A stretch of 14,425 nt of DNA from Hemicentrotus pulcherrimus (GCA_003118195.1 BEXV01000204.1:224338-238762); one strand, 5' to 3'. Shown: positions 1-9,504, counted from the stretch's first letter. The notes: generated by a model not told the origin, from the sequence alone. Numbers and translations are program-made.

Positions 1-2696
1 GTATTTGAATACATTTTAATTCATTCATTCATTTATTTACCATCTAAATCATTCATACCCCTTATAATTTTGATGTTTTATGTGTTTTCTTGTTTCTCAA
101 GAATGCAAAAAGGACTGGTTGAATTAGGGCTTTTGTTGAATACTTTCAGATGTTAGCTTTAATATTTTATATTGTCAAGAAACATAAGTTGAGACAAATC
201 AACTTTCACATACTTACAAAAAAACAAATCTTGGTAAGGGTATGAATAATAGTTGTCAACTATTTATCAATATTTGTTTACTTTTTCCTTTGTGTTATGG
301 CAAAGGTACACTTAAGAAATGCATATTCTTGAAAGACAACAAAAAATGTACCCTGAAAGCAATTCTGTGACCAGGTAGCAACAAAATAGTTTAATGAATG
401 GGACTTGAAGGCTGATCCTGATGGAAAGAAAGCTAAAAAAATTGGAAGAATGAAATTATACTTTTGCTATTCAAAAACAAATTAAAATACAAATATGGTA
501 TATTAGCTTACCATGCCTAATGTTCCAAGGTTTATTTTGAAGTACCGGTAATTAATGATATGGCAGGAGAGACCGCATGGGGTATAGGCTTAGTTTCCTG
601 ACACAAAATCATTAGGTAATAATGGAAGTCCCTGTAAGCTAGGAAAGAACTTCAAACTGTTAAAATAAGTGTATCTCTAAGTCCAAGGTTAACTCCATGT
701 ACTGATTCTGTATACATGTACATGCATTAACATTACAGACGAAAAGCTGCTAAAGGAGTGGATTTTGACTGATGCCAAACGATGGATATGCCTCAATACT
801 AATTGAAACACAACTCCAAAGGGTGAACACGGAAGTCTTTCAGGATGGATACATGTACGGTATAAATGAATCATACATGTCTTGATGCATGCCCTGAATC
901 TTGTGCATATTTCTCAACGTGACTCAAGCTGTGATGTGTGATGTAGGTTTCTCAAAGTGGCTCACCTCGAATCATCAGGTCATCACGTTGGGTCGTGTAG
1001 TTGCGTTTCCAGACCTTATGTGAGATCATGCCGATTTATTCACAAAATTTTTAGGGGGGAATGTTGGTGAAATATACCCCTCTCATCTACAAATGGTCTG
1101 GTCCAATTTACCCCAGACACTTTGTGAAAACCCTATGGCAACTCTACGAGAGGTCGCGTCCCTAACATGCATCTTCACATGATCTTCTGCATTCGTTATA
1201 CGAAAGATCAAACGCTACCACCCTACCGGACGCGATGACCCGATGTTTTGAAGTAAGCCTCTCGAAACGTATCTTATACCAGCAACAATGTGGTAAGACA
1301 CCCCTTGGAGCTGAGATTGGAGATAATTCCCTAGCTATCAAGCTGCAGTAATAAATGATACTTGAATCTGATGGGTGACAATTTTTTGCATAAACTGTAA
1401 TTATTGCATTGAAGCATAGAAGCATTGAACATGCTTATTGAACAATTTTTACCATTCCTAGAAATTTGAATATTGAAATGAATAATTAGATGATTACACA
1501 GATTATATTACTAGATGAACTTACTTTACTTGATGAAATTACTAGATAAAGCTGATTTGGTTATAAACTCTACTCAATGAAATAGGAAAATAATTCATGA
1601 TTCGCCCTATCATGACATATGCTACGTAACATAATGTAATTCACTTTTTAATAGATGCAAGAATTAATATTGATTTGTTTTTTTTTAATAAATGTTTTAG
1701 AACTGAATAGTGAATTTCATATTAAATGAATTATTATGTACATTTGTAGAAAACTTAACTTGCCATTTTCAAAATTTAAACTATTGAAATGAATTGTATT
1801 TTGATCAAATAAACATTTTATGAGAGATGTTTTTAAAAAAATAGCTAATCAAATCATTATGAAAGAGTGTACAAAAATTGAATCAAACTTTTGAATAAAA
1901 ATGGAGGTCAATGAATTTTTAAATATTTTGTGAACACCTCTCAAAATGAGTCAAATACTTGGAACTTTATATCTAATGATTTTATGACAGATTATTTGAA
2001 AGAAAATGAAATTACACGTACTGTTGAATGAAGAATAGTTTGCTAATTGAGAAATGAACTTTCAATCCATTTATTAATATTGAGGAAATACAAATAATAT
2101 TTATGAAATGTTGAACCAAATATTGAGGTATTAGCCTCTTTAGTTCTATTTACAATGCAATTTAATGTTATTGTTTATGTAATTCCTTCTTTAGCCAAGT
2201 CATTCAAAGTGAGTAACTTATCTGTAAATAATACTTTTTTACATTAATCAGAATTCATCTACATGAATTTGTAAATGACTTTGATGTACTGAATGAACTG
2301 TATGTACTTGATGTAGATGTCTTATTAAATAACACCAACTCTATATATAAAACATACTGATTGTGTGTAATTTTTGTGAATCGCACTGCACTGTTTTTAG
2401 CAATGCTCATGAGCATAGATCAGTGAGCAACTCTAATATCATAGTACCTTTTATACCTAAACTTCAGGACAGTTTTCATTATCTGTGATATGAGATCAGT
2501 CACTTCAACTTTATTTCGACTGCAAATGTATACAACAGGACCTACATTTTAGTTCCTGTTTATCTTGATGCTCAAGAATACAATACATATATAGCTGTTT
2601 TTTTAAATTTCAATTACCCCCAAACGGGCAAATTGAGGCTTTGATGGATTCATTCAGCTAGTAAATCTTTGAGATGAAATTTAAAACACCTGTGTA
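1..2696. other. gene-free AT-rich region
   Basis: No convincing exon on either strand. It starts with a short (ATTC)n run at about 19-33. A less AT-rich block at about 890-1350 carries an imperfect 17-bp direct repeat (910-926 and 948-964, 15/17 identical). From about 1400 to 2400 the DNA is very AT-rich with recurring TGAAT/ATGAA words and no open frame of note. The frames found here (for example 689-874 and 1162-1425, minus) show no recognisable domain and no splice context. It may be an intron of an unseen gene or simple intergenic DNA. Confidence 0.6.
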
Positions 2697-2736
2697 CCAT
2701 GGGGTAGCTACAGGGGGTAGCCACAGGGGACACAGG

Positions 2737-2846
2737 CTTGGGTGGCATGTGCCCCTGCCCCCATCAATTAATGGAAAAAAGAAAAAGAATAGAGAAAGGG
2801 AGAAAAGAAGACACTTGGACCCTGTTTCATAAAGCTTGTTATCGAT
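2737..2846 (+). repeat. 110-bp direct repeat, copy 1
   Basis: This segment matches 3460-3569 at 108 of 110 positions, with no gaps. The differences are T2748 versus C3471, and the G of AAAGCTTG versus A in copy 2. It spans part of the outer element, a purine-rich stretch of G and A runs (about 2772-2812), and the first 30 bp of the inverted-repeat element at 2817. Confidence 0.92.
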
Positions 2847-2962
2847 AACAAATGTTTAATTTTTATGCCAAATCTAATCTCAGCCAAACAAATGCCATTA
2901 TTTAAGTAGCTTATAACTTATTGTAACTTGTTCTTGATTACAAGTTTTATGAAACAGGGCCC
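2817..2962. mobile_element. 146-bp MITE-like element with 35-bp terminal inverted repeats
   Basis: The left terminus (2817-2851) and the reverse complement of the right terminus (2928-2962) agree at 30 of 35 positions. Their shared core is CCCTGTTTCATAAA, followed by CTTGT. The interior is about 76 bp of AT-rich sequence with no coding capacity. This is the form of a miniature inverted-repeat transposable element moved by a transposase encoded elsewhere. No unambiguous target-site duplication is visible, so the exact boundaries could shift by a few bases. Confidence 0.75.
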
Positions 2963-3071
2963 TGAACCACCTCTCGCACCCTCCCCCTAATCAGTAATGT
3001 AAATTTGCATGTCACTNAAAAAAAATCATTCCATGACCCCCTCAATATGTGAACTTGTGCTACACCACTGC

Positions 3072-3459
3072 TTATGTGTATATACATCTTGCAATCATCA
3101 CAAATATAAATACACCTACGTACACGTAATGTGATCATTCGACTGATCAGTATTATCTTGTCCATCTGTAGTTACCACATGCCTATGTTTTGTATTACAT
3201 CTTTATTGCCACTTCAAGTAACAAATATCCCTGAATATTTGATATAAACTTTTTACAGCTATATCTTTATATGAGCTTTGCAATCGATTAAAACATACAA
3301 GTCATGCATATACAATCAGACTGATTGACTCATTAAATGTTATCTTGGTGATACTACAACTCCCAATATTTTGACCTTGCTCAAAGTCTTTGTCATATAT
3401 GTTCAAGATATGTTTATGTAAATATCATTACCTATTTAAAATGGGTTTGATTTATAGTA
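3072..3459. other. gene-free spacer between repeat copies
   Basis: AT-rich DNA with no open frame, RNA gene or repeat that I can support. It separates the composite transposon region from the second 110-bp copy. Confidence 0.6.
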
Positions 3460-3569
3460 CTTGGGTGGCACGTGCCCCTGCCCCCATCAATTAATGGAAA
3501 AAAGAAAAAGAATAGAGAAAGGGAGAAAAGAAGACACTTGGACCCTGTTTCATAAAACTTGTTATCGAT
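3460..3569 (+). repeat. 110-bp direct repeat, copy 2 (truncated composite)
   Basis: Near-identical to 2737-2846 (108/110). It ends inside the left inverted repeat of the MITE-like element: 3540-3569 correspond to the first 30 bp of the 35-bp terminus. It then changes abruptly to unrelated sequence, with no right terminus within the next several hundred bases. At the variable TIR position it carries the A that is also found in the right TIR of copy 1. Confidence 0.92.
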
Positions 3570-4151
3570 TTAAGAGTCATGTATGGCTTGTATTGTATTG
3601 ATGCATGTACCTGTATATTATCAATTAATGCAATAAGGAACAATAATTTATTGTGGTGCTGCATCATTTTATGAACCTAATTCCTGTTCAGTAGCTTTTA
3701 TTTCAGTTTAATAAAATGAATAAATAAATATTTCATCTCTGTCCAGGTTGATCGGTTACTAGGAGTACACTTTTCTTACTTGTACACACACATTTCATTA
3801 AGCCATATGCTGTTACATGTAAGATCTTTTCAAAACATTCGTTTACCTTTCCAAAACCTCAATTCACATACTAGAGATCTATATTGCTTCCCTATACACC
3901 AGATCATAATGATAAAGAAATGGCCCTGTATGCAGAGACTGTAGTAAGCGCAGAAACGTTTAAAATATTGCCCTTTAACAGATTGAACTTTAACGGATTG
4001 AACAAGGGTGACATTTTGTACTTTCCCTATCATATACATACATTTGAAGAGCTATGCAAATAATTTGTTTTAACAGGTCATTGCAAGATCAATCAATGGT
4101 TAACTATGATTTGATGAGATATCTATTGTTTGATAACACTTCTTCGTTTGG

Positions 4152-4166
4152 GTTGCTCATAACAAC
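4152..4166 (+). promoter_or_regulatory. candidate X-box (RFX-factor site)
   Basis: The sequence GTTGCT-CAT-AACAAC fits the relaxed X-box pattern RYYNYY-N(1-3)-RRNRAC used by RFX factors at ciliary genes. The left half-site is the strong form GTTGCY; the right half (GTTGTT on the other strand) is weaker. It lies about 570 bp upstream of the likely ATG of a dynein-light-chain-family gene, a plausible RFX target. The relaxed pattern occurs by chance a few times in DNA of this length, so this is only a candidate. Confidence 0.3.
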
Positions 4167-4714
4167 TGATTGCACAAGAGAAGAAGTATCAACTTTGGTT
4201 GTGTGTCTTAGTCTGTGATACCTGATGGCAGTTGACACCTTCAAACTCTAAAATCTGATTAATTTGTGGCACGATTTTCACTTATACTGTAAGTATGTGT
4301 GATTAGTATTTCCAATATCAAGTCTATACCATCTATGTAAATTATAATTACTTGGTGAATGCAACCTTTTGATACATTCATGTAATTGTTTGAGCATATA
4401 GCTTGTGACTGACAAGATTTCAGCAGGTTGGAAGTTCATGAACAGTCTTCTTTTTGCTTATATACATAAGGTGTTGAACACTGATTTTGTAATATTACAT
4501 TTAGTAAATACCTTTACTATTTGTAAGTATTTGTTTACAAGGGAGAGAGTCTATTATAAAAAAATAAAGACTTCCCCAAAAATCACCTCTGCTGGAAAAA
4601 TGTAGTGTATGTACATGGAACAACTTATAATTAACAGAAATACCTAATGGGCCTATAACTAAATGTTTTGTGTCCCATACATTATAGGTAGGTATCCACA
4701 ACCGATTGAGAAAT

Positions 4715-4728
4715 CCCTGTTGCTTTAG
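4715..4728 (+). other. possible 3' splice site just before the start codon
   Basis: A short pyrimidine-rich run ends in CTTTAG at 4723-4728, seven bases before the ATG at 4736, so the coding exon may begin at 4729 after a 5' UTR intron. A second candidate acceptor (CATTATAG, ending 4687) would leave the frame open from 4688 and could add upstream coding sequence. The data here cannot choose between these and an unspliced 5' UTR. Confidence 0.35.
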
Positions 4729-4735
4729 TAGTGGA

Positions 4736-5716
4736 ATGTCATCACCTAGTTACAGTAAGGTGATGCAATCAAGGAAGCTTTGGAATGGTAGTCATGGCAC
4801 CATCCTTCCACCAGTAGCTCCGACATTCAAGAAACCCGAGGGTAGACCTAGTGCAGGTCTTCAGCGAGTCCAACCTCCAGGACTGTCCAAGCCAAGAGGT
4901 AAACACAATGTGCTGGAGTCTGAGCCTGTGTCCAGTGGCAGACGTAGATCGGTGTCCTTTGATGATGTGTACTTGCAGAATGCGTTGGCAGCACAAGGAC
5001 AGTTTAATCGCAGCTCTGGAGCATCCCGTTCGAGAGCCGAGACGAATCTCTCAAGACAAATGCGTTCAGGTAGCATTAGCTCCATCAAGGAATGGGACAG
5101 CTGGTCAGACGGTGGTCCTGCCACAAGTCGCAAAAAAACTCTTTTTCTTCCTGGCATCGGAAGCCATAGAGATCTAATAGGAGAGGTTCGCATCCGTCAT
5201 CCAGTGATGTCCAGGAACAAGCGCAGTACCTACTCATATCGCACCGACGCCTCCAGCAGCCTGAATTCTTCAAGCTGGGACAACTATTTTGGACAGAACA
5301 GCAGGGGCAGGCAGTGCCATCAGTCCTCGGAAGAAAAGGGAGTGAAGTATGAGAAAACATATCGCATGGAACCTAGGACCAACTTTCACCGGGCAGAGGG
5401 AAGCATCCGCATAATGATGGAAGACTACTTGGAAAATACCCTCAATGATCTTTCTGCCAACTCATCAACTACTGCAACCGAAGCTGCACATGCTGCCGAA
5501 GGACTGGCTGAGTCCATCAAACACCAGGTAAAACTGGAGCGGTTGGAACGCTACAAGATCATCTCCCTGGCAACGATATGCATGAAATCTGGACAGGACT
5601 TGGTCAGTTCAAGCCGTTGTGTCTGGGACACACAGACAGATGGGTTTATATCCGTGACAAAACAAAACAAGGGTTGGTTTGGTGAAGTCACAGTCTATGC
5701 GGTGTACCAAGAATAA
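4736..5716 (+). CDS. Tctex1 domain-containing protein, dynein light chain Tctex-type 5/4-like
   Basis: Encodes 326 residues from the ATG at 4736 (purine G at -3); the frame stays open upstream to 4688, but without an ATG. The C-terminal third (about 206-326) is a complete Tctex1 domain: it opens with EKTYRMEP, has a helical segment with IKHQVKLERLERYK (about 261-274), the block SSSRCVWDTQTDGF (about 291-304) and ends VYAVYQE, where the family usually ends. Tctex1-family proteins are dimeric dynein light or intermediate-chain-associated subunits and ciliary adaptors in the cytoplasm or axoneme. The closest relatives I recognise are DYNLT5/TCTEX1D1 and DYNLT4/TCTEX1D4; orthology is not settled. 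The N-terminal 205 residues are Ser/Arg-rich, probably disordered, and make the protein clearly longer than the roughly 180-220 residues I recall for the vertebrate relatives. Visible motifs: RSVSF at 71-75, an RVxF-type PP1-docking pattern preceded by two arginines, and SGSISSIKEW at 111-120, similar to a block in DYNLT5. No intron interrupts the frame. Confidence 0.86.
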   Translation: MSSPSYSKVMQSRKLWNGSHGTILPPVAPTFKKPEGRPSAGLQRVQPPGLSKPRGKHNVLESEPVSSGRRRSVSFDDVYLQNALAAQGQFNRSSGASRSRAETNLSRQMRSGSISSIKEWDSWSDGGPATSRKKTLFLPGIGSHRDLIGEVRIRHPVMSRNKRSTYSYRTDASSSLNSSSWDNYFGQNSRGRQCHQSSEEKGVKYEKTYRMEPRTNFHRAEGSIRIMMEDYLENTLNDLSANSSTTATEAAHAAEGLAESIKHQVKLERLERYKIISLATICMKSGQDLVSSSRCVWDTQTDGFISVTKQNKGWFGEVTVYAVYQE

Positions 5717-6262
5717 GGACATTCACCTATGGAGAGGCTCTACCTGAAACTTATGTTTTTATTTCCTATTCGAATGAAAACGTGTCATTGTTGCTGCGTC
5801 TGTACTAGTTTTCCAGAATATGATGACAAAACTATTCAGATTTTCAGAAACTTTTATACAAATAACCTTTGCCAAAAACAACTAAGCCTCTGTACAAAGC
5901 CATGTCTCTGGTCTTTTAGAAAGTTCAAGCAGGGGGCATTTCACCAATCTTTGTCCGCGACCTACGTCTACCGGGATGTCGGGAAGCAGGCAACCCGTTT
6001 TAAAAAACTATGATAAGCGATAAATTCATGATTTCGATAATATCAGCTAAAACCAGTCTTTGTCATGATCCATCAGATTTTATTCAGAATTATCAAAAGA
6101 GGTTAGGAAGCTTAATTGCACTCAAACTGCTTGAAAAGGTAAATATCTAAACTTGTAAAGAGAGTTGTCGCAAAAATTATAAAAACATTGAATTCACATG
6201 AAAACATGTTTCTGATGACATCTAATGATTTATAAAAAATAAAATTAAAATCAAAATTAAAA
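5717..6262 (+). other. likely 3' UTR of the Tctex1 gene
   Basis: Starts after the TAA stop and runs to a candidate poly(A) signal at 6238. A 94-codon open frame at 5729-6013 has no domain and biased Phe/Cys/Lys content, and is most simply 3' UTR. The last part (6237-6266) is an A/T low-complexity run of AAAATT-like units. Confidence 0.5.
6238..6243 (+). terminator. candidate polyadenylation signal (AATAAA), Tctex1 gene
   Basis: A canonical AATAAA about 520 nt after the stop codon. A G/T-rich stretch (GGAGGTTGCTTTTGTGATG, about 6271-6289) follows at a suitable distance. An alternative AATAAA lies at 6657-6662. In DNA this AT-rich the hexamer is common, so the choice is tentative. Confidence 0.4.
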
Positions 6263-7224
6263 TTAAGGAATCTGGAGGTTGCTTTTGTGATGAGCGAATA
6301 TAAATGTGAAGATATTAGAATCCTGTCTCATCAACATTTCCCTCAAATCTAATACCATGACATCATTCTCCAGTCAAGGTACTAAAACTCTACTATTTAG
6401 TATAAGATTGTAAGTTTGATGAGATTTCTTTCATTATTGAATCAGCTTGCTGATTAGACATTAAAACTTAAAAATCGGTGTCAATTTTATTTTTTCAGTG
6501 ATTGTATCGTGTAGTTTGTCATTTAATAAGAAAGGGGAGGAAAGAGTGAATCAGTGATTGTACGCTTACTCATGGTACTAATTATGAAATGATGAAAAGC
6601 CAAGGGCAGTGAGATGTGATTCAATGATTGTGTATTTGTTTGATGGGGAGTATTCAAATAAACTATCGGTAGTAGTGATTTTTATTCTGATAAACTTTTT
6701 TTTGGTAAAAACTTTATCTATTTTTTAAAATGAATATTGTAATTAATTGATTATCATTAAAGTTTACATCCATGTCAATATTGTTAAAGTCTCGTCAAAT
6801 TCAAATTCTTAGAATTTAAACACTAAAAATTAAAATCTCAAATAAGGGCATGTACAGTACTAGAATAGTTAAAATCATAAATGTTGTAAATGTACATTCA
6901 ATGTCTTTTTGCTTCATCAGTGAATCCATATTTTAAACCATGTGCAGTATATAATCTTCCTAATTTTACCAAAATAATTTTAACACAGATAACTTCACAT
7001 AATTGCAAAGCAGATCCTGATTAATGTTTTAAATGTACAATTTATTATAATGTTGCAACCATCTTGATTTACAAAACCTTCCCCATAAACTTTAGACCTA
7101 TTTGCAATACCATATAACTGAGTACTGGTTAAACTGAGTGAACAGATCACAAAATTCAGGGGAAAATGGGCAGTTCAGCGTAATTCTTAGGTTCTTCTTC
7201 TTCCTTTTGAGTACAGACCTCTCT
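6263..7224. other. gene-free AT-rich spacer
   Basis: No supported gene. It contains an alternative AATAAA at 6657-6662 that could end a longer Tctex1 transcript. Otherwise it is AT-rich DNA with frequent stops in all frames. Confidence 0.6.
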
Positions 7225-7380
7225 ACAGAGTATTATCGTACAATACTGGGGGTGGGGTGCAGATGGACCACTACACCGGGGTTTCCACCTACCCTTATAC
7301 AAATAGTGCAGTGGGTAAGAACCCACTGCAAAGGTAATGACTCTTCTTTATACAGGGCCTCCATTTAACGTCTTCATAAT
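7225..7380. repeat. GC-richer island, probable dispersed-repeat fragment, with perfect hairpin
   Basis: This block is clearly richer in G and C than its flanks. It contains a perfect 10-bp inverted repeat with a 4-nt loop (7307-7330). It also has two words found in other islands of the window: TAGTGCAGTGGG (7304-7315, again at 9664-9675) and TTTAACGTC followed two bases later by CAT (7364-7377, again at 10782-10795). Sharing these words suggests fragments of related dispersed repeats. The family could not be named. Confidence 0.45.
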
Positions 7381-9016
7381 TTGGTCAAGAAATATATGAG
7401 CTATCATGTGTCTACTTGCTTTGAATAACACAAAGAAAATATGACCTGAAAGCAAAGTTGTTGAATAATTTAAACCATCAATCATTAGTTGGAGAATGTC
7501 GCCACCATATTGCTGTGCCACTACTTTCATGATGTAAAATGATATTTTCTATTCCTTCAGTGATGACTTTGTAATAATTTCTCTCATTTTTGATATCTGA
7601 TAATATTAACAGATTTTGAAGAATCATACTAAAGAATCATACCACTATCCTCATTTGCAGAAGTAAAAGAAAGTCAATATTCGATTTTGGCAAGCTCCAA
7701 TTCATATTACAAACTGATATTACAATGCCTGCCACAAACTTGCTCACATATTCAATCAAATGTAACAATTTTAATAATTTGTATCAATGTCTGTGAACTG
7801 TAATATTGATATCATGTTTTATGTAACAGTGTGTCCATAAATTTAATGGTGTCAGTCAGTCGCTTTCCCAAGTATACAAGAAATGTACTCAGAAAACTTG
7901 ATTTGAAAGAACTAGCCATCTAAAAAGAAAATAAAGATGTGCCACAAGAGATTTCATTTAAGCAAAAAGAAAAAGATCAATTTGCCTTTATTCTGAGATA
8001 TATACATGTATATGCAGTCATAAGTATCAAACAGTCTTTCATATACCAACAAATGTACATTTCTCTTGAAACAGCCATTTCAATTACCGGGTATACTTTG
8101 AGTAAGTACTGCATGTACTTAGGACTAATTTGCAAATTTTCATTGTATATTATAATATTGTTTGTCATTGATTTCAGCTAATTCTCATAAAATATATGAA
8201 TATTAAAAAAAAACAAGACTTATCCGAAACCCTTGGCAAATTGTGAGACATTTTTATTGAAATAAAACTTGCTTTTCAGTCAACTTATAATACAATTTTG
8301 TAGTTCTCGAAATTAAACTAAAATTAGTTTGAGAAGTAATTATAAGTGTAGTTTATACATGTACCTTTACAAAGCTTATACAGGTACATATATCATATCC
8401 TCACAATTTCGAGAACAAGTTGAAGTGAGGTCCAATTTTGTACATGTACAATAAATAAACGACTGTGTCATGTACACTACATACACATGCAACTCTTAAT
8501 TTACAAAAAAAAAACAAGATTCTTCCTAGTATGGCTCGTAACAATTTCAATCTAAGGGAATATTGATTTTAAAATGTTTTCCTTTTGCATACCACCAGTT
8601 AAGCCCATCTAGAATAATTTCAACAATAGTAAACAAAATTTATGAAAGTTTATCTGAGTATTCATGCCCCATTTCAAAACATGTACCGGTAGGTTTCGTC
8701 AAATGAGATTCATAAAGGAGGAGGGAGGGGGATGAAATATGGAAACATGAACTGTAAAATGGAAATACTATGAAGCGAATGTAAAGCCCTATCTGGGCTA
8801 ATTGTTTCAGTTTAAATAATGGGGGTGTAAGATTTCCTAAAACAAGTCTGAAGCAAACAAAATGTGGCAATGTGAAATGTTCACTAATAAATCTTTTTCA
8901 AGCAATCAAATGCCTTTGGTATAAGTATCGATCATATCTTGAAGACCATAATAGGGGAAACGTGTAAAAGACAAGCTAAAACAGCTTTCAAATAACATTT
9001 GGTTAATAGCTCATAC
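7381..9016. other. gene-free spacer with an inverted-repeat cluster
   Basis: No supported coding exon; the frames at 7939-8181 (plus) and 8640-8870 (minus) have AT-driven composition and no domain. It contains a 12-bp perfect inverted repeat (8303-8314 with 8405-8416) that encloses two smaller palindromes, several TACATGTAC words (for example near 8357 and 8440) and a TACCGGTA word near 8684. Confidence 0.55.
8303..8416. repeat. nested inverted repeats (possible three-way junction)
   Basis: Outer arms GTTCTCGAAATT (8303-8314) and AATTTCGAGAAC (8405-8416) are perfect complements. Inside lie a 7-bp palindrome AAACTAA/TTAGTTT (8315-8330) and an 11 of 13 inverted repeat (8354-8366 with 8382-8394, core TACATGTACCT/AGGTACAT). 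Together they could fold as one stem with two hairpins. The DNA is AT-rich, so some of this pairing could be chance. Confidence 0.4.
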
Positions 9017-9081
9017 CAAGCATTCAAAAAACAAAATTAGCAAGCATTCAAAAAACAAAATTAGCAAGCATCCAAAATCAG
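9017..9081 (+). repeat. 24-bp tandem repeat, about 2.7 copies
   Basis: Two identical 24-bp units (9017-9040 and 9041-9064, beginning CAAGCATTC and ending AAAATTAG) are followed by a degenerate partial unit (9065-9081, beginning CAAGCATCC). The identity of the two full units points to recent slippage or duplication. Confidence 0.9.
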
Positions 9082-9504
9082 ATCTACCGGTAATAAATCT
9101 AATATCTTCCCCTCCCAAAATCCCAGTCATTTTCGTACCGTCATTTTGAGGCAGTAGTGTCGGGCATAATACAGTAGGCCTGCTTGGTTGCAAGAGCTAA
9201 ACACTGTTGATTGGGAATAATGATATATATTGAATATGTGTTCCTATATTCCAGAAAATTTCCAACAAAGTATCCCACAATGTTTTGAAATACCAGAGAT
9301 ATAAAGCCGATTAAAACTTAAAATTGAAGAAAAAAAAAAAGACAAAAAGAAGAGTAAAGAATGAGGATAATGTTCATGAGATAGTTGCTTAGTGATTATC
9401 GGATGCTACTGAGAATATAAATCTCCAGCTTGGATCAACAGAGTCTTCACAATACTAACTTAAATGCAAATTCTATTTGCTGATTCCTTAAAGCTTATCA
9501 GTAC
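9082..9504. other. gene-free spacer
   Basis: No gene seen. It contains a TACCGGTA word at about 9085 and an A-run near 9330. Composition is ordinary for this window. Confidence 0.55.

Larger units (their letters stand above)
2697..3071. mobile_element. possible old non-autonomous DNA transposon, interrupted
   Basis: The left end (2697-2712, core GGGGTAGCTACA) and the reverse complement of the right end (3057-3071, core GTGTAGCACA) are similar, about 9 of 12 over the terminal block, which suggests degenerate terminal inverted repeats. Just inside the left end is an imperfect 12-13 bp tandem (GGGGTAGCTACA, GGGGTAGCCACA, GGGGACACA) at 2701-2730. Both flanks are C/G-rich next to the ends, unlike the surrounding DNA. 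A separate inverted-repeat element (2817-2962) sits inside. No clean target-site duplication was found. An ambiguous base (n) lies at 3017. The family name is unknown to me. Confidence 0.35.
3570..4735 (+). other. upstream region / possible 5' UTR and intron of the Tctex1 gene
   Basis: No convincing coding exon. The frames at 3830-4039 (minus), 4405-4605 (plus) and 4501-4701 (minus) have no domain signature. The region should contain the promoter, and perhaps a non-coding first exon and intron, of the gene starting at 4736. It contains a short A/T tract (AATAAATAAATA, near 3718-3729) and a candidate RFX site at 4152. No clear CpG island or core promoter is visible. Confidence 0.5.

Noticed and set aside
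1162..1425. 87-codon minus-strand frame with basic and cysteine residues
   Set aside because: No domain, repeat or splice context; consistent with chance in a less AT-rich block.
4455..4467. TATATA sequence upstream of the Tctex1 gene as a TATA box
   Set aside because: Such words are frequent in this AT-rich DNA and no initiator or transcript start supports it.
4851..5360. Several overlapping open frames on both strands within the Tctex1 gene
   Set aside because: They are shadows of the 4736-5716 reading frame, which alone shows a conserved domain.
5729..6013. 94-codon plus-strand frame just after the Tctex1 stop
   Set aside because: No domain and unusual composition; position fits the 3' UTR.
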